Below are positions 1 to 9,563 of a DNA stretch of 64,000 nucleotides, piece by piece (the stretch's first letter is position 1; each line of letters begins with the position of its first letter). The notes beneath the pieces are model-generated. The model worked only from the letters and a program-made list of their open reading frames with translations, did not search any database and was not told the DNA's origin. Origin of the DNA: Chitinibacter bivalviorum (GTDB taxonomy: Bacteria > Pseudomonadota > Gammaproteobacteria > Burkholderiales > Chitinibacteraceae); contig NZ_CP058627.1 of the NCBI RefSeq assembly GCF_013403565.1, forward strand, positions 2,418,001 to 2,482,000. The letters are read 5' to 3'. A program made the position numbers and the translations under genes.

Positions 1-795
1 GTCGACATGATGCGTCACTAAATGGGCCCGCTTCACGCCATAGCGGACCGCGCGAATCGCGCACGGCAAATACAGCCGCACGTCTTCGTTGACATCGGGG
101 TGATCGAGCAAAAATTGCTCGGCTTCAACGGCGGTCAGCTCGGTTTGCAGCTCGCCCGCTTCATTAACCACGCCCTGCTGGCCAAACATAAATAGCAATT
201 TATCGGCTTTCAATGCCACGGCCGTACTAGTGGCAACATCTTCAAGTGTTAAGTTGAAAATCTCACCCGTTGGCGAGTAGCCGATGGTCGAGAGCAAGAC
301 CAGCTCGCCATCGTCGAGGCGATAGTTAATCGCCGTGGTATCGACTTTGCGCACTTCACCGGTGTATTGCAAATCAACGCCTTCGCGCACGCCCATCGGC
401 TGCGCGGTGACAAAATTACCCGCTGAAACGCGAATATCGGCATTCGCCATCGGCGAATTAGCCAGCCCCATCGACAGCCAAGATTCAATCTCGACGCGTA
501 CGTGACCGGAAGCCTGAATCACGCATTCCAAGGTTTGGCTGTCGGTGACCCGCACGCCATGCAAATAGCGGCCTTCCAAGCCGCGCTCGGCGATGCGCGC
601 CTCAATTTGCGGCCGCGCACCGTGTACCACAATCAAGCGCACGCCCAAACTGGTGAGCAAATTAATATCATGCGTTAGCGTGGCAAATTTGCCATCGCGT
701 ACCACTTCGCCACCCAAGGCAATCACAAAAGTTCGACCACGGAAGGCGTGGATATACGGTGCAGCCTGACGAAACCACTGAACAAAATCTTGCAT
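1..795 (-). CDS. argA: N-acetylglutamate synthase (partial, C-terminus outside window)
   Basis: The frame reads from an ATG at 795 down to base 1 without a stop, giving the first 265 residues. The product begins MQDFVQWFRQAAPYIHAFRG and shows the amino-acid-kinase fold signatures ALGGEVV and VVHGARPQIEARI, typical of bacterial ArgA, whose N-terminal kinase-like domain binds arginine. The C-terminal GNAT domain that transfers acetyl from acetyl-CoA to glutamate would lie beyond the window edge. It catalyses the first step of arginine synthesis in the cytoplasm. It is the last gene of the minus-strand series but is separated from wbaP by 83 bp that hold a copy of the 50-bp element, so it may have its own promoter. 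ArgB is the nearest alternative, but the start and motifs fit ArgA better. Confidence 0.88.
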   Translation of the reverse strand, partial: MQDFVQWFRQAAPYIHAFRGRTFVIALGGEVVRDGKFATLTHDINLLTSLGVRLIVVHGARPQIEARIAERGLEGRYLHGVRVTDSQTLECVIQASGHVRVEIESWLSMGLANSPMANADIRVSAGNFVTAQPMGVREGVDLQYTGEVRKVDTTAINYRLDDGELVLLSTIGYSPTGEIFNLTLEDVATSTAVALKADKLLFMFGQQGVVNEAGELQTELTAVEAEQFLLDHPDVNEDVRLYLPCAIRAVRYGVKRAHLVTHHVD

Positions 796-826
796 TTTAG
801 CCGCCTCTAGGGCAAATCATTTCAAT

Positions 827-876
827 GGGTATAGCTATCAAGATCAATCAATAAAAGAACTTGATCAATATACCCC
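827..876. repeat. 50-bp bipartite GGTATA/ATACCC element, copy A
   Basis: GGGTATAG begins at 827 and ATACCCC ends at 876, exactly 50 bp, with an AT-rich centre. Extra inverted pairing (CTATCAAG against CTTGAT) makes this the copy best able to form a hairpin. It lies between the end of wbaP and the start of argA. Five other copies with identical spacing are listed separately. Confidence 0.7.
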
Positions 877-878
877 AA

Positions 879-2351
879 TCAATAAGCACCATGCCCGCTC
901 ACCACCGTACGGATGGTTTTGCAGACAATCGCAATGTCGTACCATAAATTCCAGTTCTTCACGTACCACGCATCCAGCGCCACACGTTCAGCATAGGTCG
1001 TGTCATTACGACCGGAAACCTGCCACAAACCCGTCAAACCCGGCCGCGCTTCCAGATAGAAATCGACTTTATCGCCGTAACGCTCGAGCTCAGCGTCAAT
1101 AATCGGACGCGGCCCTACCAGACTCATTTCGCCTTTTAACACATTCCACAGCTGCGGAATTTCATCGAGACTAGTCTTGCGCAAAAATGCGCCAATGCGG
1201 GTAATGCGCGGGTCATTGCGCAATTTGAAATCCAAATCCCATTCCGCCTTGGCCTGCGGATCGCTCGCGAGCAATTTTTCCAGCACTTCCTGACTGTTGT
1301 GCACCATGGTGCGAAATTTCCAGCACTTAAATGGCACGCCATTCATGCCCACGCGCACATGACCAAAGAACACCGCGCCGGGGCCGCCTTCTTTTTTAAT
1401 CCGCAACACCACATAGGCCAGCAAAGGAGACAACAACAGCAAGCCAACACTCGCGCCAAACAAATCAAAGGCACGCTTGAGCATAATCAGTGGCTTCACC
1501 ATCAGATTATTGCGCACGCGTAGCAGCAAAACTTCATGGCTAAAGAAATGGTGCGGCACGACGCCAAACAAAGGCAAACCCGCTATTGGCGGAATAATGT
1601 GAATGTCTTTGTAGCGCAGCGACAATTGCTCAACCTGATTTTCAAGCTGGCGCAACTCATCTTCATCAACCGCAATCACGACATGCGGACGGCCATTATC
1701 GGTAAGCCACTGCAATAATGCTTCACGCGGCAAACGAACTACAGGTAAACGATCTTGACCAAAAACCAGCTCATCGGGGGCATTTTCATCGATCGATAAA
1801 AACGCCTGTACTTCAAAGCCTAATTGCCGCTCCGAATACATCGCCCGATAGGCGTCTTGTGCATTCGTACCCGCGCCAATAATCGCCGTGGGCAATTGCC
1901 AGATTCTCCGCTTGAGCAACCAGGACTTCATCGCCGAGCGTGCATATGGCAGTAGCACCAAGGCCACACCCCACGAAACGGGCCACAAAAAACGCGAAAT
2001 CGTAAATTTACCCAGCAACACCAACATGCCGTTGAGCAAAGCAGCCAGCAGCAAGGCGCGCAACACTTCGAGCAGCTCATCCCAGAATGGTAAACGCAGG
2101 CTGTAATGCCCGCGCCACCAAAAGTTGGCGACGGTGATGATGGCCAAACCGAGAAAAGCCAAGCCCTGTTGCCGCCCTTCCCAGACCCACCACAACTCCA
2201 TACTGGCACCAATGCGGTGATAGCGGAAAATCCACAGCAATAGCATGGCCAAGCCAAACGAGATCGCCAGCGCCATAAAATCGGCCAGCGCCAACCACGG
2301 TTTGGCACGCTCTGGCTGTAGGTGTTTATCTTGCATATTTTTTCCAATCAT
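879..2351 (-). CDS. wbaP: WbaP-type undecaprenyl-phosphate sugar-phosphate transferase
   Basis: A 490-residue polyprenyl-phosphate hexose-1-phosphate transferase that would start a lipid-linked glycan by loading a sugar-1-phosphate on undecaprenyl phosphate in the inner membrane. The N-terminal 130 residues hold four to five hydrophobic segments, a soluble linker follows, and the C-terminal 200 residues are the catalytic domain: [18 protein letters not shown] re-entrant helix, [32 protein letters not shown] and [13 protein letters not shown]. Length and layout match WbaP (about 480 aa) rather than the short PglC/WecP type; the sugar cannot be read from sequence. The start overlaps the stop of the upstream glycosyltransferase by 4 bp (ATGA). 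It is the last gene of the glycan cluster. Confidence 0.9.
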   Translation of the reverse strand: MIGKNMQDKHLQPERAKPWLALADFMALAISFGLAMLLLWIFRYHRIGASMELWWVWEGRQQGLAFLGLAIITVANFWWRGHYSLRLPFWDELLEVLRALLLAALLNGMLVLLGKFTISRFLWPVSWGVALVLLPYARSAMKSWLLKRRIWQLPTAIIGAGTNAQDAYRAMYSERQLGFEVQAFLSIDENAPDELVFGQDRLPVVRLPREALLQWLTDNGRPHVVIAVDEDELRQLENQVEQLSLRYKDIHIIPPIAGLPLFGVVPHHFFSHEVLLLRVRNNLMVKPLIMLKRAFDLFGASVGLLLLSPLLAYVVLRIKKEGGPGAVFFGHVRVGMNGVPFKCWKFRTMVHNSQEVLEKLLASDPQAKAEWDLDFKLRNDPRITRIGAFLRKTSLDEIPQLWNVLKGEMSLVGPRPIIDAELERYGDKVDFYLEARPGLTGLWQVSGRNDTTYAERVALDAWYVKNWNLWYDIAIVCKTIRTVVSGHGAY

Positions 2352-3442
2352 TCCGAGATGCCATAAGCGGCATACAGCTCGGTCATCATCTGAGTCAGCG
2401 AATAATGAGCTTGCGCATATTGCTGCGCCTGCGCGCCCAGCTTCCTACGCAGGTCAGCATCATTGACCAATTGCGTGAGGCGCGTTACAAAATCAGCGGC
2501 ATTTTCAGCCAAATAGCCATTTTCATCATTTTTAATCAAATCACGATTGCCAACGACATTGGTCGCTACCACCGGCAAACCCGCCGCCATCGCCTCGATC
2601 ACCGCCACCGGCAAACCTTCCCAACGACTGGTTTGAATATAAATATCCAGCGTCGCCAATTGCTGCAAAGCCTGTTTGCGATCGCACCAGCCACTGACGG
2701 CTACGCCAGCCTGCTTTAAAGCAGCCTCGCCACTCTCATCGCCCCCGCCAATCCAGACAAAATCAACACCCAATGGCTGGCATTTTGCAGCAATTTCGGC
2801 AAACAGCTCGGGATTGCGCGCCAAGGTAACGCGCCCTACCGTACCGATGCGGAGGCGATTAGAATTTGGGATCGCCGCGGGGATCGCAGCCAAATCAACC
2901 GCATTGTTCACCACTTTGACATTAGGTGATAGATGTTGACGTATTTCTTCGCCCTCGGAAGGCGAGCAGGCGAGAAAAGTCACCGGCACGCCAGCCAGCA
3001 ATTTCTCGATTCCGAGAAATACGCTATTTTTCACACGCCCTTCAGCACGCTGCAAAAACGACAATCCATGCGGCGAGAAAAACCAGCGCGGTCCTGTTTT
3101 ACCCGTCCACGCCAAGCTGACCAATCGCCCCACCGCGCCCGCTTTGCTTGAATGCAAGTGCACAATATCGGGCTGCAAATCTTTCAACCAACGATACAAG
3201 GCGCGAGCAGAGCGAAAATCATTGAGTGGATGAATCGATCTCTGCATCGGCAAATGAATGCAATTGACCGCACTAGCAAACAAATCACGCCAATTTTCCG
3301 GCGTTTCCTCGCGCACGGAATGAATCACCGTAATCTGATGCCCGTCGCCCGCTTGCGCATTGGCCATCGCCGACACCATCGATAATGTGCCTGCGCCAAA
3401 CGATTCCACCACATGCACAATTTTAGCTATTTTCTTAGCCAT
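2348..3442 (-). CDS. glycosyltransferase family 4
   Basis: A 364-residue GT-B fold glycosyltransferase. The N-terminal half has the acceptor-side pattern IVHVVESFGAGTLSMV and DIVHLHSSKAGAVGRLVSLA. The C-terminal half carries the GT4 donor-site signature (EGLPVAVIEAMAAGLPVVAT, then GNRDLI), with the usual pair of glutamates seven residues apart. The VESFGAGT start is common in GT4 enzymes of O-antigen and exopolysaccharide clusters. It would add a sugar to the undecaprenyl-linked intermediate on the cytoplasmic face. It overlaps wbaP downstream by 4 bp and the upstream GT2 gene by 8 bp, so the genes are translationally coupled. Donor and linkage are unknown. Confidence 0.87.
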   Translation of the reverse strand: MAKKIAKIVHVVESFGAGTLSMVSAMANAQAGDGHQITVIHSVREETPENWRDLFASAVNCIHLPMQRSIHPLNDFRSARALYRWLKDLQPDIVHLHSSKAGAVGRLVSLAWTGKTGPRWFFSPHGLSFLQRAEGRVKNSVFLGIEKLLAGVPVTFLACSPSEGEEIRQHLSPNVKVVNNAVDLAAIPAAIPNSNRLRIGTVGRVTLARNPELFAEIAAKCQPLGVDFVWIGGGDESGEAALKQAGVAVSGWCDRKQALQQLATLDIYIQTSRWEGLPVAVIEAMAAGLPVVATNVVGNRDLIKNDENGYLAENAADFVTRLTQLVNDADLRRKLGAQAQQYAQAHYSLTQMMTELYAAYGISE

Positions 3443-4262
3443 TTAACTTGCCACCACGCAGTTTGGATTTAATCTTGAACGCCAGCTCATACGGCATCGC
3501 CAGCAGCGCCATTGTGCGCACTATCCCCGCAATCGCAGCGGGGCTGCCGTCAAAATATCGTTTTTGCAATTTCAACCGTGATTTAAGCTGCGTTTTGCGT
3601 TTACCCAGCGAAATACCGTTTGGATCTAACTCATAACGAATCAATACATCAGGCAAATTGGCCACTTTGAACTGCTGTGCCATCGCCCAGAACATCGCGT
3701 AATCTTCGGCCGCAGGCGCATCCAGCGGATACATCCCCACTGTATCGGCCGCAGATAATTTAAATATCACGCTCGGGTGAATATACGCCGAGTTTTTCTT
3801 CATAAATGCCAAAATGTCTTCGTGCGCCGTCGGATGGCGAAGGACAAATTGCTCGACACCCTGCTGATCAACAAAGCTGGCCGCACCACCAAGCAATACC
3901 ACATCAGGGTATTGCTCCAGAAACGACAATTGACGAGCAATACGGTCAGATACATTCTCATCACCGCAATCGAGCCGTGCAATCCACTCATAGCCACGCG
4001 CTTTGGCCCACGCTAAACCGGCGTTCAACGCACCTTCAATGCCTTTATTCTGCGGCAAATTCAAAATCCGTAATGTACCGCAACCTTGGTAAGCCGCCTG
4101 CGCGGCCGCCGAATCAATCGGCGCACGCGTGCTGCCATCATCAACCACCAGCACATCACAGGGCTCATCTGTACCGACACTCGCCAGCGATTTATTCAAA
4201 GCTTGCGGGTTATTAAAATGCGGGATGAGTAGCAAAACAGCTTGTGCAGTCTTTTCGCTCAT
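3435..4262 (-). CDS. glycosyltransferase family 2 (paralog 1)
   Basis: A 275-residue GT-A glycosyltransferase. The start is taken at the ATG at 4262 (MSEKTAQ...), because the upstream acetyltransferase ends at 4271 and family members begin near the LLIPHFNNP strand. It has VVDDGS (nucleotide binding), the ARLDCGDEN motif in place of a classical DxD, and a C-terminal basic segment. Its first 45 residues are very close to the GT2 at 4780-5586 (shared LLIPHFNNP, SLAS, GTDE, VDDGS), so the two look like a duplicated pair with a GNAT gene between them. Function is inferred from fold and cluster; donor and acceptor are unknown. Confidence 0.85.
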   Translation of the reverse strand: MSEKTAQAVLLLIPHFNNPQALNKSLASVGTDEPCDVLVVDDGSTRAPIDSAAAQAAYQGCGTLRILNLPQNKGIEGALNAGLAWAKARGYEWIARLDCGDENVSDRIARQLSFLEQYPDVVLLGGAASFVDQQGVEQFVLRHPTAHEDILAFMKKNSAYIHPSVIFKLSAADTVGMYPLDAPAAEDYAMFWAMAQQFKVANLPDVLIRYELDPNGISLGKRKTQLKSRLKLQKRYFDGSPAAIAGIVRTMALLAMPYELAFKIKSKLRGGKLNG

Positions 4263-4270
4263 TATTAACT

Positions 4271-4789
4271 TTATTCCAGTTCGGCAAACGCCGGATGATA
4301 GTGAATTTCGCCCACAACAGGCGCAGCTTGCCAATTGAGCACCAAAACGTATTCATCAGGGATGCTTGGAGATGACAAACCCGCCTGCTGATAAAAACCA
4401 AATCGATTGTAATAGGCGGCATCGCCAACCAACACGCAGGCCGAGTACCCTTGCTCGCGCAGACGCAACAAAGCAGCAACCATCAATTGCGCGCCAATAC
4501 CTTGCCTTTGCTGTTCAGGCCGCACAGCTAAGGGCGCAATACAGCAAAAGCGCCCTGGCAAAGTTTGACCTGCAGCTACAATTTGCACGTCCGAAGCATG
4601 CACCGCGCCAAATAACACCTCATTTTTTTGCACCACCAGCGCCAGTGAAAGCGCATTTGCGTCTCTTAACGCATTGACCAAGCGAAACTCCTGATTTTGG
4701 CTGTGCGGATGATCGGCAAAAGCCGCCTGCAGCAATAAAGTCACGGCATTGGCATCTTCTATCTTTTCGTCGCGAAGGATTAATTCCAT
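4271..4789 (-). CDS. GNAT N-acetyltransferase (YhbS-like)
   Basis: A 172-residue single-domain GNAT protein. The acetyl-CoA loop is visible as RPEQQRQGIGAQLMVAALLRL, followed by VLVGDAAYYNRFGFYQQAG, the hallmark of YhbS-type acetyltransferases. It lies inside the glycan cluster between two paralogous GT2 genes, overlapping the upstream one by 10 bp and leaving 8 bp to the next, so it is co-expressed with them. Acetylation of an amino-sugar precursor or of the glycan is a reasonable guess from position, but YhbS-like enzymes have diverse or unknown substrates. Confidence 0.8.
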   Translation of the reverse strand: MELILRDEKIEDANAVTLLLQAAFADHPHSQNQEFRLVNALRDANALSLALVVQKNEVLFGAVHASDVQIVAAGQTLPGRFCCIAPLAVRPEQQRQGIGAQLMVAALLRLREQGYSACVLVGDAAYYNRFGFYQQAGLSSPSIPDEYVLVLNWQAAPVVGEIHYHPAFAELE

Positions 4790-5586
4790 TTTTTGACCCC
4801 TAAGACGCGCTTGATCGCACGCCCAACGACAACTGGCAACACAGCAGAAATCGAAGCTTTGGCGATGTTCATCGCAGATTTGGGTTTCCAGTCAAAATAG
4901 CGCGCCAAAATCTTGATTCGCATCGCTTGTTGCTGGCGGCGGCGGCTCATGGAGATGCCGCTATCGTTATATTCACTTTTGGTCAGCACTTCGGCCAAAT
5001 TGGCCGTCTGATAGCGCGCGACAAAGGCCCAGAAATAGGCAAAATCTTCGGCGGCTTTGCAATCGGTTGGATAAAGCCCAATCTCGCGCACGCCTGCCAT
5101 GCGGAACATCACCGTCGGATGGGTGAAGGCATTGTCATTATGCATTTGCCACACAATGGCCTCGTGAGTGAGCGGCTGATTAATCGTAAAACGATCGCCG
5201 CTGGCATCGAAAAATGTCACCGCGCTGCCCAGCAAATACACCGAGGAATTTGCATCAAGAAACTTGACCTGTTTAGCAAAACGATCAGGCACTACAACAT
5301 CATCGCAATCGAGACGTGCACAATATTCGTAGCCCGCCGCCAAAATGGCCTCTAGCCCCGTATTGAGCGCATATTCGATGCCGCAATTGTGGGGCAGATA
5401 ATAAAATTTCAGCTCGCCACGGCCTTTAAACGCCAAACGTGCAGCATCTTCGTCGATTGTGCGTCTCACACTGCCATCATCAACAATGACAACATCAATT
5501 TGCTCGTCGGTGCCAATTGAGGCCAACGATGCGCATAATCCTGCCGGATTATTAAAATGTGGAATTAGTAGTGCACAGCGGTTCAT
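4780..5586 (-). CDS. glycosyltransferase family 2 (paralog 2)
   Basis: A 268-residue GT-A enzyme, start taken at the ATG at 5586 (MNRCALLIPHFNNP), which overlaps the stop of the upstream GT4 by 4 bp (ATGA). It shows VIVDDGSVRR, the ARLDCDDVV metal/nucleotide motif near residue 97, and SISAVLPVVVGRAIKRVLG, a hydrophobic basic C-terminus likely to touch the membrane. It is clearly paralogous to the GT2 at 3435-4262 along its whole length, including the CKAAEDFAYFWAF segment matched by APAAEDYAMFWAM. It probably adds a related sugar. No specificity can be assigned. Confidence 0.86.
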   Translation of the reverse strand: MNRCALLIPHFNNPAGLCASLASIGTDEQIDVVIVDDGSVRRTIDEDAARLAFKGRGELKFYYLPHNCGIEYALNTGLEAILAAGYEYCARLDCDDVVVPDRFAKQVKFLDANSSVYLLGSAVTFFDASGDRFTINQPLTHEAIVWQMHNDNAFTHPTVMFRMAGVREIGLYPTDCKAAEDFAYFWAFVARYQTANLAEVLTKSEYNDSGISMSRRRQQQAMRIKILARYFDWKPKSAMNIAKASISAVLPVVVGRAIKRVLGVKKWN

Positions 5587-6689
5587 GCGTTTTGACTCAC
5601 AGACGGTGGACGGAGCAAGGCACTCCATTGCTGCAAGCTATGAGCTTGCGAATATTGATCGGCACGTTTGATCAGGAAATTTTGTAGTTTCATTCGCTGC
5701 GCTTGCTGCGTGACGATCAATGAGGCTAAAGCTTCTGCCGTAGCAGCTTCGACCACAAAATCAGATCGGCGCTCGCCAAACAGCTCATATACCCCACCCG
5801 CGTTTGTGCTGGCAATCAATACACCCATTGGCATAGCCTCTAATACCACCAGAGGGCAGCCTTCGAAATTGGAAGTAAGTAACAATACATCAGCTTGCGC
5901 CAGATAGTCGCCGACATTATCACGTCGCCCGGCAAACTCCACCTGAGCGAGCAAACCTCGCTCTTGAACCTGCTTTTTCAGCTCGGCTTCCAGCGGGCCG
6001 TCTCCGACGATGGTCAACTGCGCTGACACACCCTTAATATTTAAGGCCACCAAAGTATCCAGCCATAAATGGGGCTGCTTTTCTTCGGCAATCCGCCCCA
6101 CAAACAACAAGCGCAGCGCTAGGCCCATTTCGCGCTCAACGAGCTGAGGTGTCACTTGCTGCTCATCGACAAAATTAGGCAGCACAGCCCAAGTATCGCG
6201 CGGCGGCATTTCCAACCAGCGGGCCATCGAGTTACGCGCATGATTGGACACAAATACGAGCTCTTTCAGGCGGCGATACACAAACTGGCATGCGGCACGG
6301 TGAACGCGATTCATGCGCGCAAACGCATCCAGCTCAAAAAATGGGCCATGTACCCAGCCGATGACCCGCTTACCCAAGCCCATACTGGCGGCGTAGGCCA
6401 TATACAGCGGCAATAGAAAAGTCCCTGCAATCACAACATCGTGCTCGCGCACAATGTTACGCGCGGCTCGCCAGCCCGAAAGCCAAGTCCAAGGCTTCAG
6501 GGGTTGCCATTGGCCAGAAAGGTCAACCACTTTGACAAGTTTAATCCGTGACTGCCATAGATTTCGCGACCCGCCCAGCAGCACCAGCGTCACCTCAAAA
6601 CCCAGCGCAGCCAGCCCTTCGCCCACCAAGACCGCGCAACGCTCAACGCCGCCCAAACCTAAGTCTCGTAGGAAAATAGCGACCTTCAT
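5583..6689 (-). CDS. glycosyltransferase family 4
   Basis: A 368-residue GT-B glycosyltransferase. LGLGGVERCAVLVGEGLAALG near the start is the glycine-rich N-terminal loop typical of GT4. LLFVGRIAEEKQPHLWLDTL and SNFEGCPLVVLEAMPMGVLI (donor site, with glutamates seven residues apart) mark the C-terminal domain. The gene overlaps its neighbours by 4 bp on both sides, so it belongs to the same translationally coupled series. It should extend the lipid-linked glycan on the cytoplasmic side. Sugar and linkage are unknown. Confidence 0.87.
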   Translation of the reverse strand: MKVAIFLRDLGLGGVERCAVLVGEGLAALGFEVTLVLLGGSRNLWQSRIKLVKVVDLSGQWQPLKPWTWLSGWRAARNIVREHDVVIAGTFLLPLYMAYAASMGLGKRVIGWVHGPFFELDAFARMNRVHRAACQFVYRRLKELVFVSNHARNSMARWLEMPPRDTWAVLPNFVDEQQVTPQLVEREMGLALRLLFVGRIAEEKQPHLWLDTLVALNIKGVSAQLTIVGDGPLEAELKKQVQERGLLAQVEFAGRRDNVGDYLAQADVLLLTSNFEGCPLVVLEAMPMGVLIASTNAGGVYELFGERRSDFVVEAATAEALASLIVTQQAQRMKLQNFLIKRADQYSQAHSLQQWSALLRPPSVSQNA

Positions 6690-7174
6690 TCGTCCACGCC
6701 CCCAATGGCAAAAACCATATTTTCATGGCGTTCCTTGCCCAGCATAAAGTCGCAAATGCCGACTTGCTGCATACCTTGGCGCAGATAAAAAGCGATGGCA
6801 TTGTGATTAGCGTGATAGGCAGATACCCAAAACTTCGGGCATTGAGCACGAACAGCGGCAAATAGCGCATGACCAACGCCTTTTTTCTGCATTCTGGATT
6901 GCACGTACAAAGTACTCAGCTCGGCACCGTGCTCGCTTGTTTGCTGTTCATTCAATACTGCAAAGCCGAGTAGTGTTTCATCGCAAGCCGCGACCCAAAC
7001 CGTGTTCTCGGCGATCAAGGTCAGCATTCTCTCGGGCGTAAATTCAGCCAATACATACTCGGCATGCGACCCCGTGACCCCTTTGGTATAGGTGTCGAGC
7101 CAGACCTGTATCGCCAGCACCGCTAAAATAGGCGCGTCTTTTGATTCGGCACGTCGAATTTGATAATCATTCAT
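6686..7174 (-). CDS. GNAT N-acetyltransferase
   Basis: A 162-residue GNAT protein. Motif A is RMQKKGVGHALFAAVRAQCPKFWV, followed by AYHANHNAIAFYLRQGM, where the N-x-x-A-x-x-F-Y pattern is standard for this fold. The N-terminus (YQIRRAESKDAPILAVLAIQVW) is the usual first strand and helix. It overlaps the genes on both sides by 4 bp. It is the second acetyltransferase in the glycan cluster and is only distantly like the YhbS-type one at 4271-4789. Acetyl transfer to an amino sugar or to the finished glycan is an inference from position. Confidence 0.8.
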   Translation of the reverse strand: MNDYQIRRAESKDAPILAVLAIQVWLDTYTKGVTGSHAEYVLAEFTPERMLTLIAENTVWVAACDETLLGFAVLNEQQTSEHGAELSTLYVQSRMQKKGVGHALFAAVRAQCPKFWVSAYHANHNAIAFYLRQGMQQVGICDFMLGKERHENMVFAIGGVDE

Positions 7175-8175
7175 CGCTTAATACTCCGCCAAACCCGATC
7201 AGAGACCAGCAGTCGCACCATTTGCTTGCGCAATTTTTTATGCTCGGCCGCAGGAGGGGGCAAACGCAAATACAGTCGGGCAGCTCCCGCAAAATCACGC
7301 ACGCTGACACCGCGTGTGCGCTGCAAAGTATCGAGCCAGATTTCGCCTAAGACAGCGCGGCTTTCAGGGCAAAGCTGCAATAGATGCTCAAAAAAATCAC
7401 GCATCCAGTGCCATTCGTCGCGGTTGATAATCCGTCCCGGCTCGGCCAGCTCGGCAAAGCGCGCAGCCAGCGGCTGCAAAGGCACCGGCAAGGCAGTTTG
7501 TGCGTATTGTTCGCGCACACGTTGCGCGGTAATGCGTAATGCAGCGCGCTTGGCCTGCGTGACCTGCCCAGCATGACAGCGGTATTGCAATAGCACTTCA
7601 GGCACATTGGCAAAGCGTACCCCCTTCGCCGCCAAAATACACCACAAGGAATAATCTTCGGCGTGCGGGGCATCGAGGGGATATGGGTTTGCTTTGAGTA
7701 TGTCTGCACGCGCCAAAATCGAGGGGTGCGCCAAAGGGGTGTTAAAAAGCAGTGCAATCCGAATACCTGCATCGGTCTGCGGTGTTTGCCATTGCCCACT
7801 GCGCTCGCCGATAAATTCGATCCAGCTTCCGCAGACGTCAGCGCCAGTCTCGGCCATATAAGCCAATTGCCGAGTCAGACGCTGCGGTAAGCAAATATCA
7901 TCCGCATCAATGCGCGCAATCCATTCCCCCTGCGCGGCGGCGATGCCTTCGTTCAAGCTAGCAATCAGGCCACGATTTCCCCGCGAGATGATTTTAAAGC
8001 GCGCATCTTGCGCAGCAGCCTGCTGCAAAATCGATAGCGTCAAGTCCATTGACCCATCATCAATAGCAATACATTCCCAATGGGTATATTGCTGAGCAAA
8101 AATACTATCAATGGTTTGCTGCAAATACTCTGCCGAATTAAAACAAGGCAAGATAAATGAAACCAAGCTCATCAC
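7171..8175 (-). CDS. glycosyltransferase family 2
   Basis: A 334-residue GT-A enzyme. It begins VSFILPCFNSAEYLQQTIDSI, then ECIAIDDGSMD and the metal-binding ARIDADDICLP near residue 97, a clear DxD-type motif. The remainder has the common GT2 segment PHAEDYSLWCILAAKGVRFANVPEVLLQYR. It is longer than the other two GT2 proteins because of a basic C-terminal tail of about 80 residues. Together with the adjacent flippase and GNAT genes (4-bp overlaps on both sides) it belongs to the glycan assembly operon. Substrate is unknown. Confidence 0.87.
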   Translation of the reverse strand: MMSLVSFILPCFNSAEYLQQTIDSIFAQQYTHWECIAIDDGSMDLTLSILQQAAAQDARFKIISRGNRGLIASLNEGIAAAQGEWIARIDADDICLPQRLTRQLAYMAETGADVCGSWIEFIGERSGQWQTPQTDAGIRIALLFNTPLAHPSILARADILKANPYPLDAPHAEDYSLWCILAAKGVRFANVPEVLLQYRCHAGQVTQAKRAALRITAQRVREQYAQTALPVPLQPLAARFAELAEPGRIINRDEWHWMRDFFEHLLQLCPESRAVLGEIWLDTLQRTRGVSVRDFAGAARLYLRLPPPAAEHKKLRKQMVRLLVSDRVWRSIKR

Positions 8176-9479
8176 ATCGCTCCCTGCTCAATACCGTGTT
8201 TTATTTCCCGCGTCACTTGCCGCGCCCGCCACCAGAATGCCAGCACAATAAATGCCTCAACCAGCAATACCGATTGCGCAGCGCGTACACCGGCATTCAC
8301 TGAATTGGGCACCAGCACGCACATCAGGCCCACATTGAGCAAACCCGCGGCAACCAGCACACGACTAAAGTAACGCTCCAAGCCAAAAACCAGCAAGGTT
8401 TGCTGACCAAAGACATATGACAGCGCGCCCAGCAAGATCACTGGCGCAAACCAGTACATGATTTCTTGCGAATGACTCAGCGCCAAAAATGCTTTTGAAA
8501 TACCGGCGCTTTCACCAAAAACACTCACACTGAGCGGTGTAAATAAGGGCAGCATCATCGCCAAGGCCAGCGTCATGGCCAAACCCACACCACCTTGCAG
8601 GAAAAAAGCTTTGCGGATCAATTTAAGCGCGGCGGCTTTATCGTTTACGGCATATTGCGCAATGCGCGGGTAGGTGGCTTGCACGAAAGGACCAATCAAG
8701 CCTTGAGCGATGTAGACCAATTTACTCGCGGCAGCAAATAAACCAACCTGCAGCGGCACCGAAAACATTCCGAGCAGTACCGTCGTTGACGTGGTGTAAA
8801 GGCTGGTTGAAATCGCCGATAAAAAGAAAGGCCAACTGGCGCGCAATGCGTCTTTTAATTCGCCAAACTGCACGGCTACCCAAGCTGGACGGGCAACTCC
8901 CCACCCAGTAAACCACCACAAGACCCCCGCCAGAATTTGCGGCGTCGCCTGCAAAATTACCGCTAACACGACGTCTTGCGGGCCACTGACCCACAATAAT
9001 AAAAAGCCCAAGGTGAGTGCGCGCGCAAACACCATCAAGCCGGACGCAAGCTGCAGCTTTTCAAAACCTTGAAAATACCAAATCGGGAACAAGACCGAGC
9101 TAACGATATAGAGCTGAGTCCACAGGAAAACATCAGCGTGGGCGCGCCAGCTCTCTAGGCTGAAAGTCAGCACCAACAACACCAGACTTGACACTAGCAT
9201 CAGCAAGACTTTGGCCAAGGTCACGCGCCAGAAAATCCGCGCGGCGGCGGCTGGATCATCCCGTACTTGCGCGACATCGCGCACCGCAGACAGATTAAAG
9301 CCGAAGTCCGTCAGCAACACGCCATATTGAATACAGGCAAAGGCGAAATTCATCGCGCCAAAGCCCTCTCCCCCCAATTGAACAATCAAAAAAGGGAAGG
9401 TTACAAAGGAAACGACGTAGTTGAGCCCCTGCACCAGATACAGGGCAAAAATATTGGAACGCAAACGCGTATTGACCAC
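8172..9479 (-). CDS. Wzx-type lipid-linked oligosaccharide flippase
   Basis: About 435 residues with roughly twelve hydrophobic segments and the N-terminal pattern NTRLRSNIFALYLVQGLNYVVSF seen at the start of Wzx proteins of the MOP superfamily. It would flip the undecaprenyl-linked glycan to the periplasmic side. I chose the GTG at 9479, preceded by GGGAG six bases upstream, because family alignments begin here; an ATG at 9515 would add 12 residues and has a weaker ribosome site. The gene lies about 85 bp after the MshK-like gene and overlaps the next GT2 by 4 bp. No Wzy polymerase accompanies it, which fits a short glycan. Confidence 0.87.
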   Translation of the reverse strand: MVNTRLRSNIFALYLVQGLNYVVSFVTFPFLIVQLGGEGFGAMNFAFACIQYGVLLTDFGFNLSAVRDVAQVRDDPAAAARIFWRVTLAKVLLMLVSSLVLLVLTFSLESWRAHADVFLWTQLYIVSSVLFPIWYFQGFEKLQLASGLMVFARALTLGFLLLWVSGPQDVVLAVILQATPQILAGVLWWFTGWGVARPAWVAVQFGELKDALRASWPFFLSAISTSLYTTSTTVLLGMFSVPLQVGLFAAASKLVYIAQGLIGPFVQATYPRIAQYAVNDKAAALKLIRKAFFLQGGVGLAMTLALAMMLPLFTPLSVSVFGESAGISKAFLALSHSQEIMYWFAPVILLGALSYVFGQQTLLVFGLERYFSRVLVAAGLLNVGLMCVLVPNSVNAGVRAAQSVLLVEAFIVLAFWWRARQVTREIKHGIEQGAM

Positions 9480-9563
9480 TGAGCACTCCCGCCCGCACCT
9501 GCGAGCAAGCGCCATTTTACCCGCTAATTTTAAATGTGCTGTAACAGTGTTCTATAGCCGTGC

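Noticed and set aside
827..876. Copy A as a plain terminator for wbaP
   Set aside because: No T tract follows, and the same layout recurs at non-terminator places.
5781..5792. CATATACCCC in a GT4 gene
   Set aside because: No left half at the expected place.
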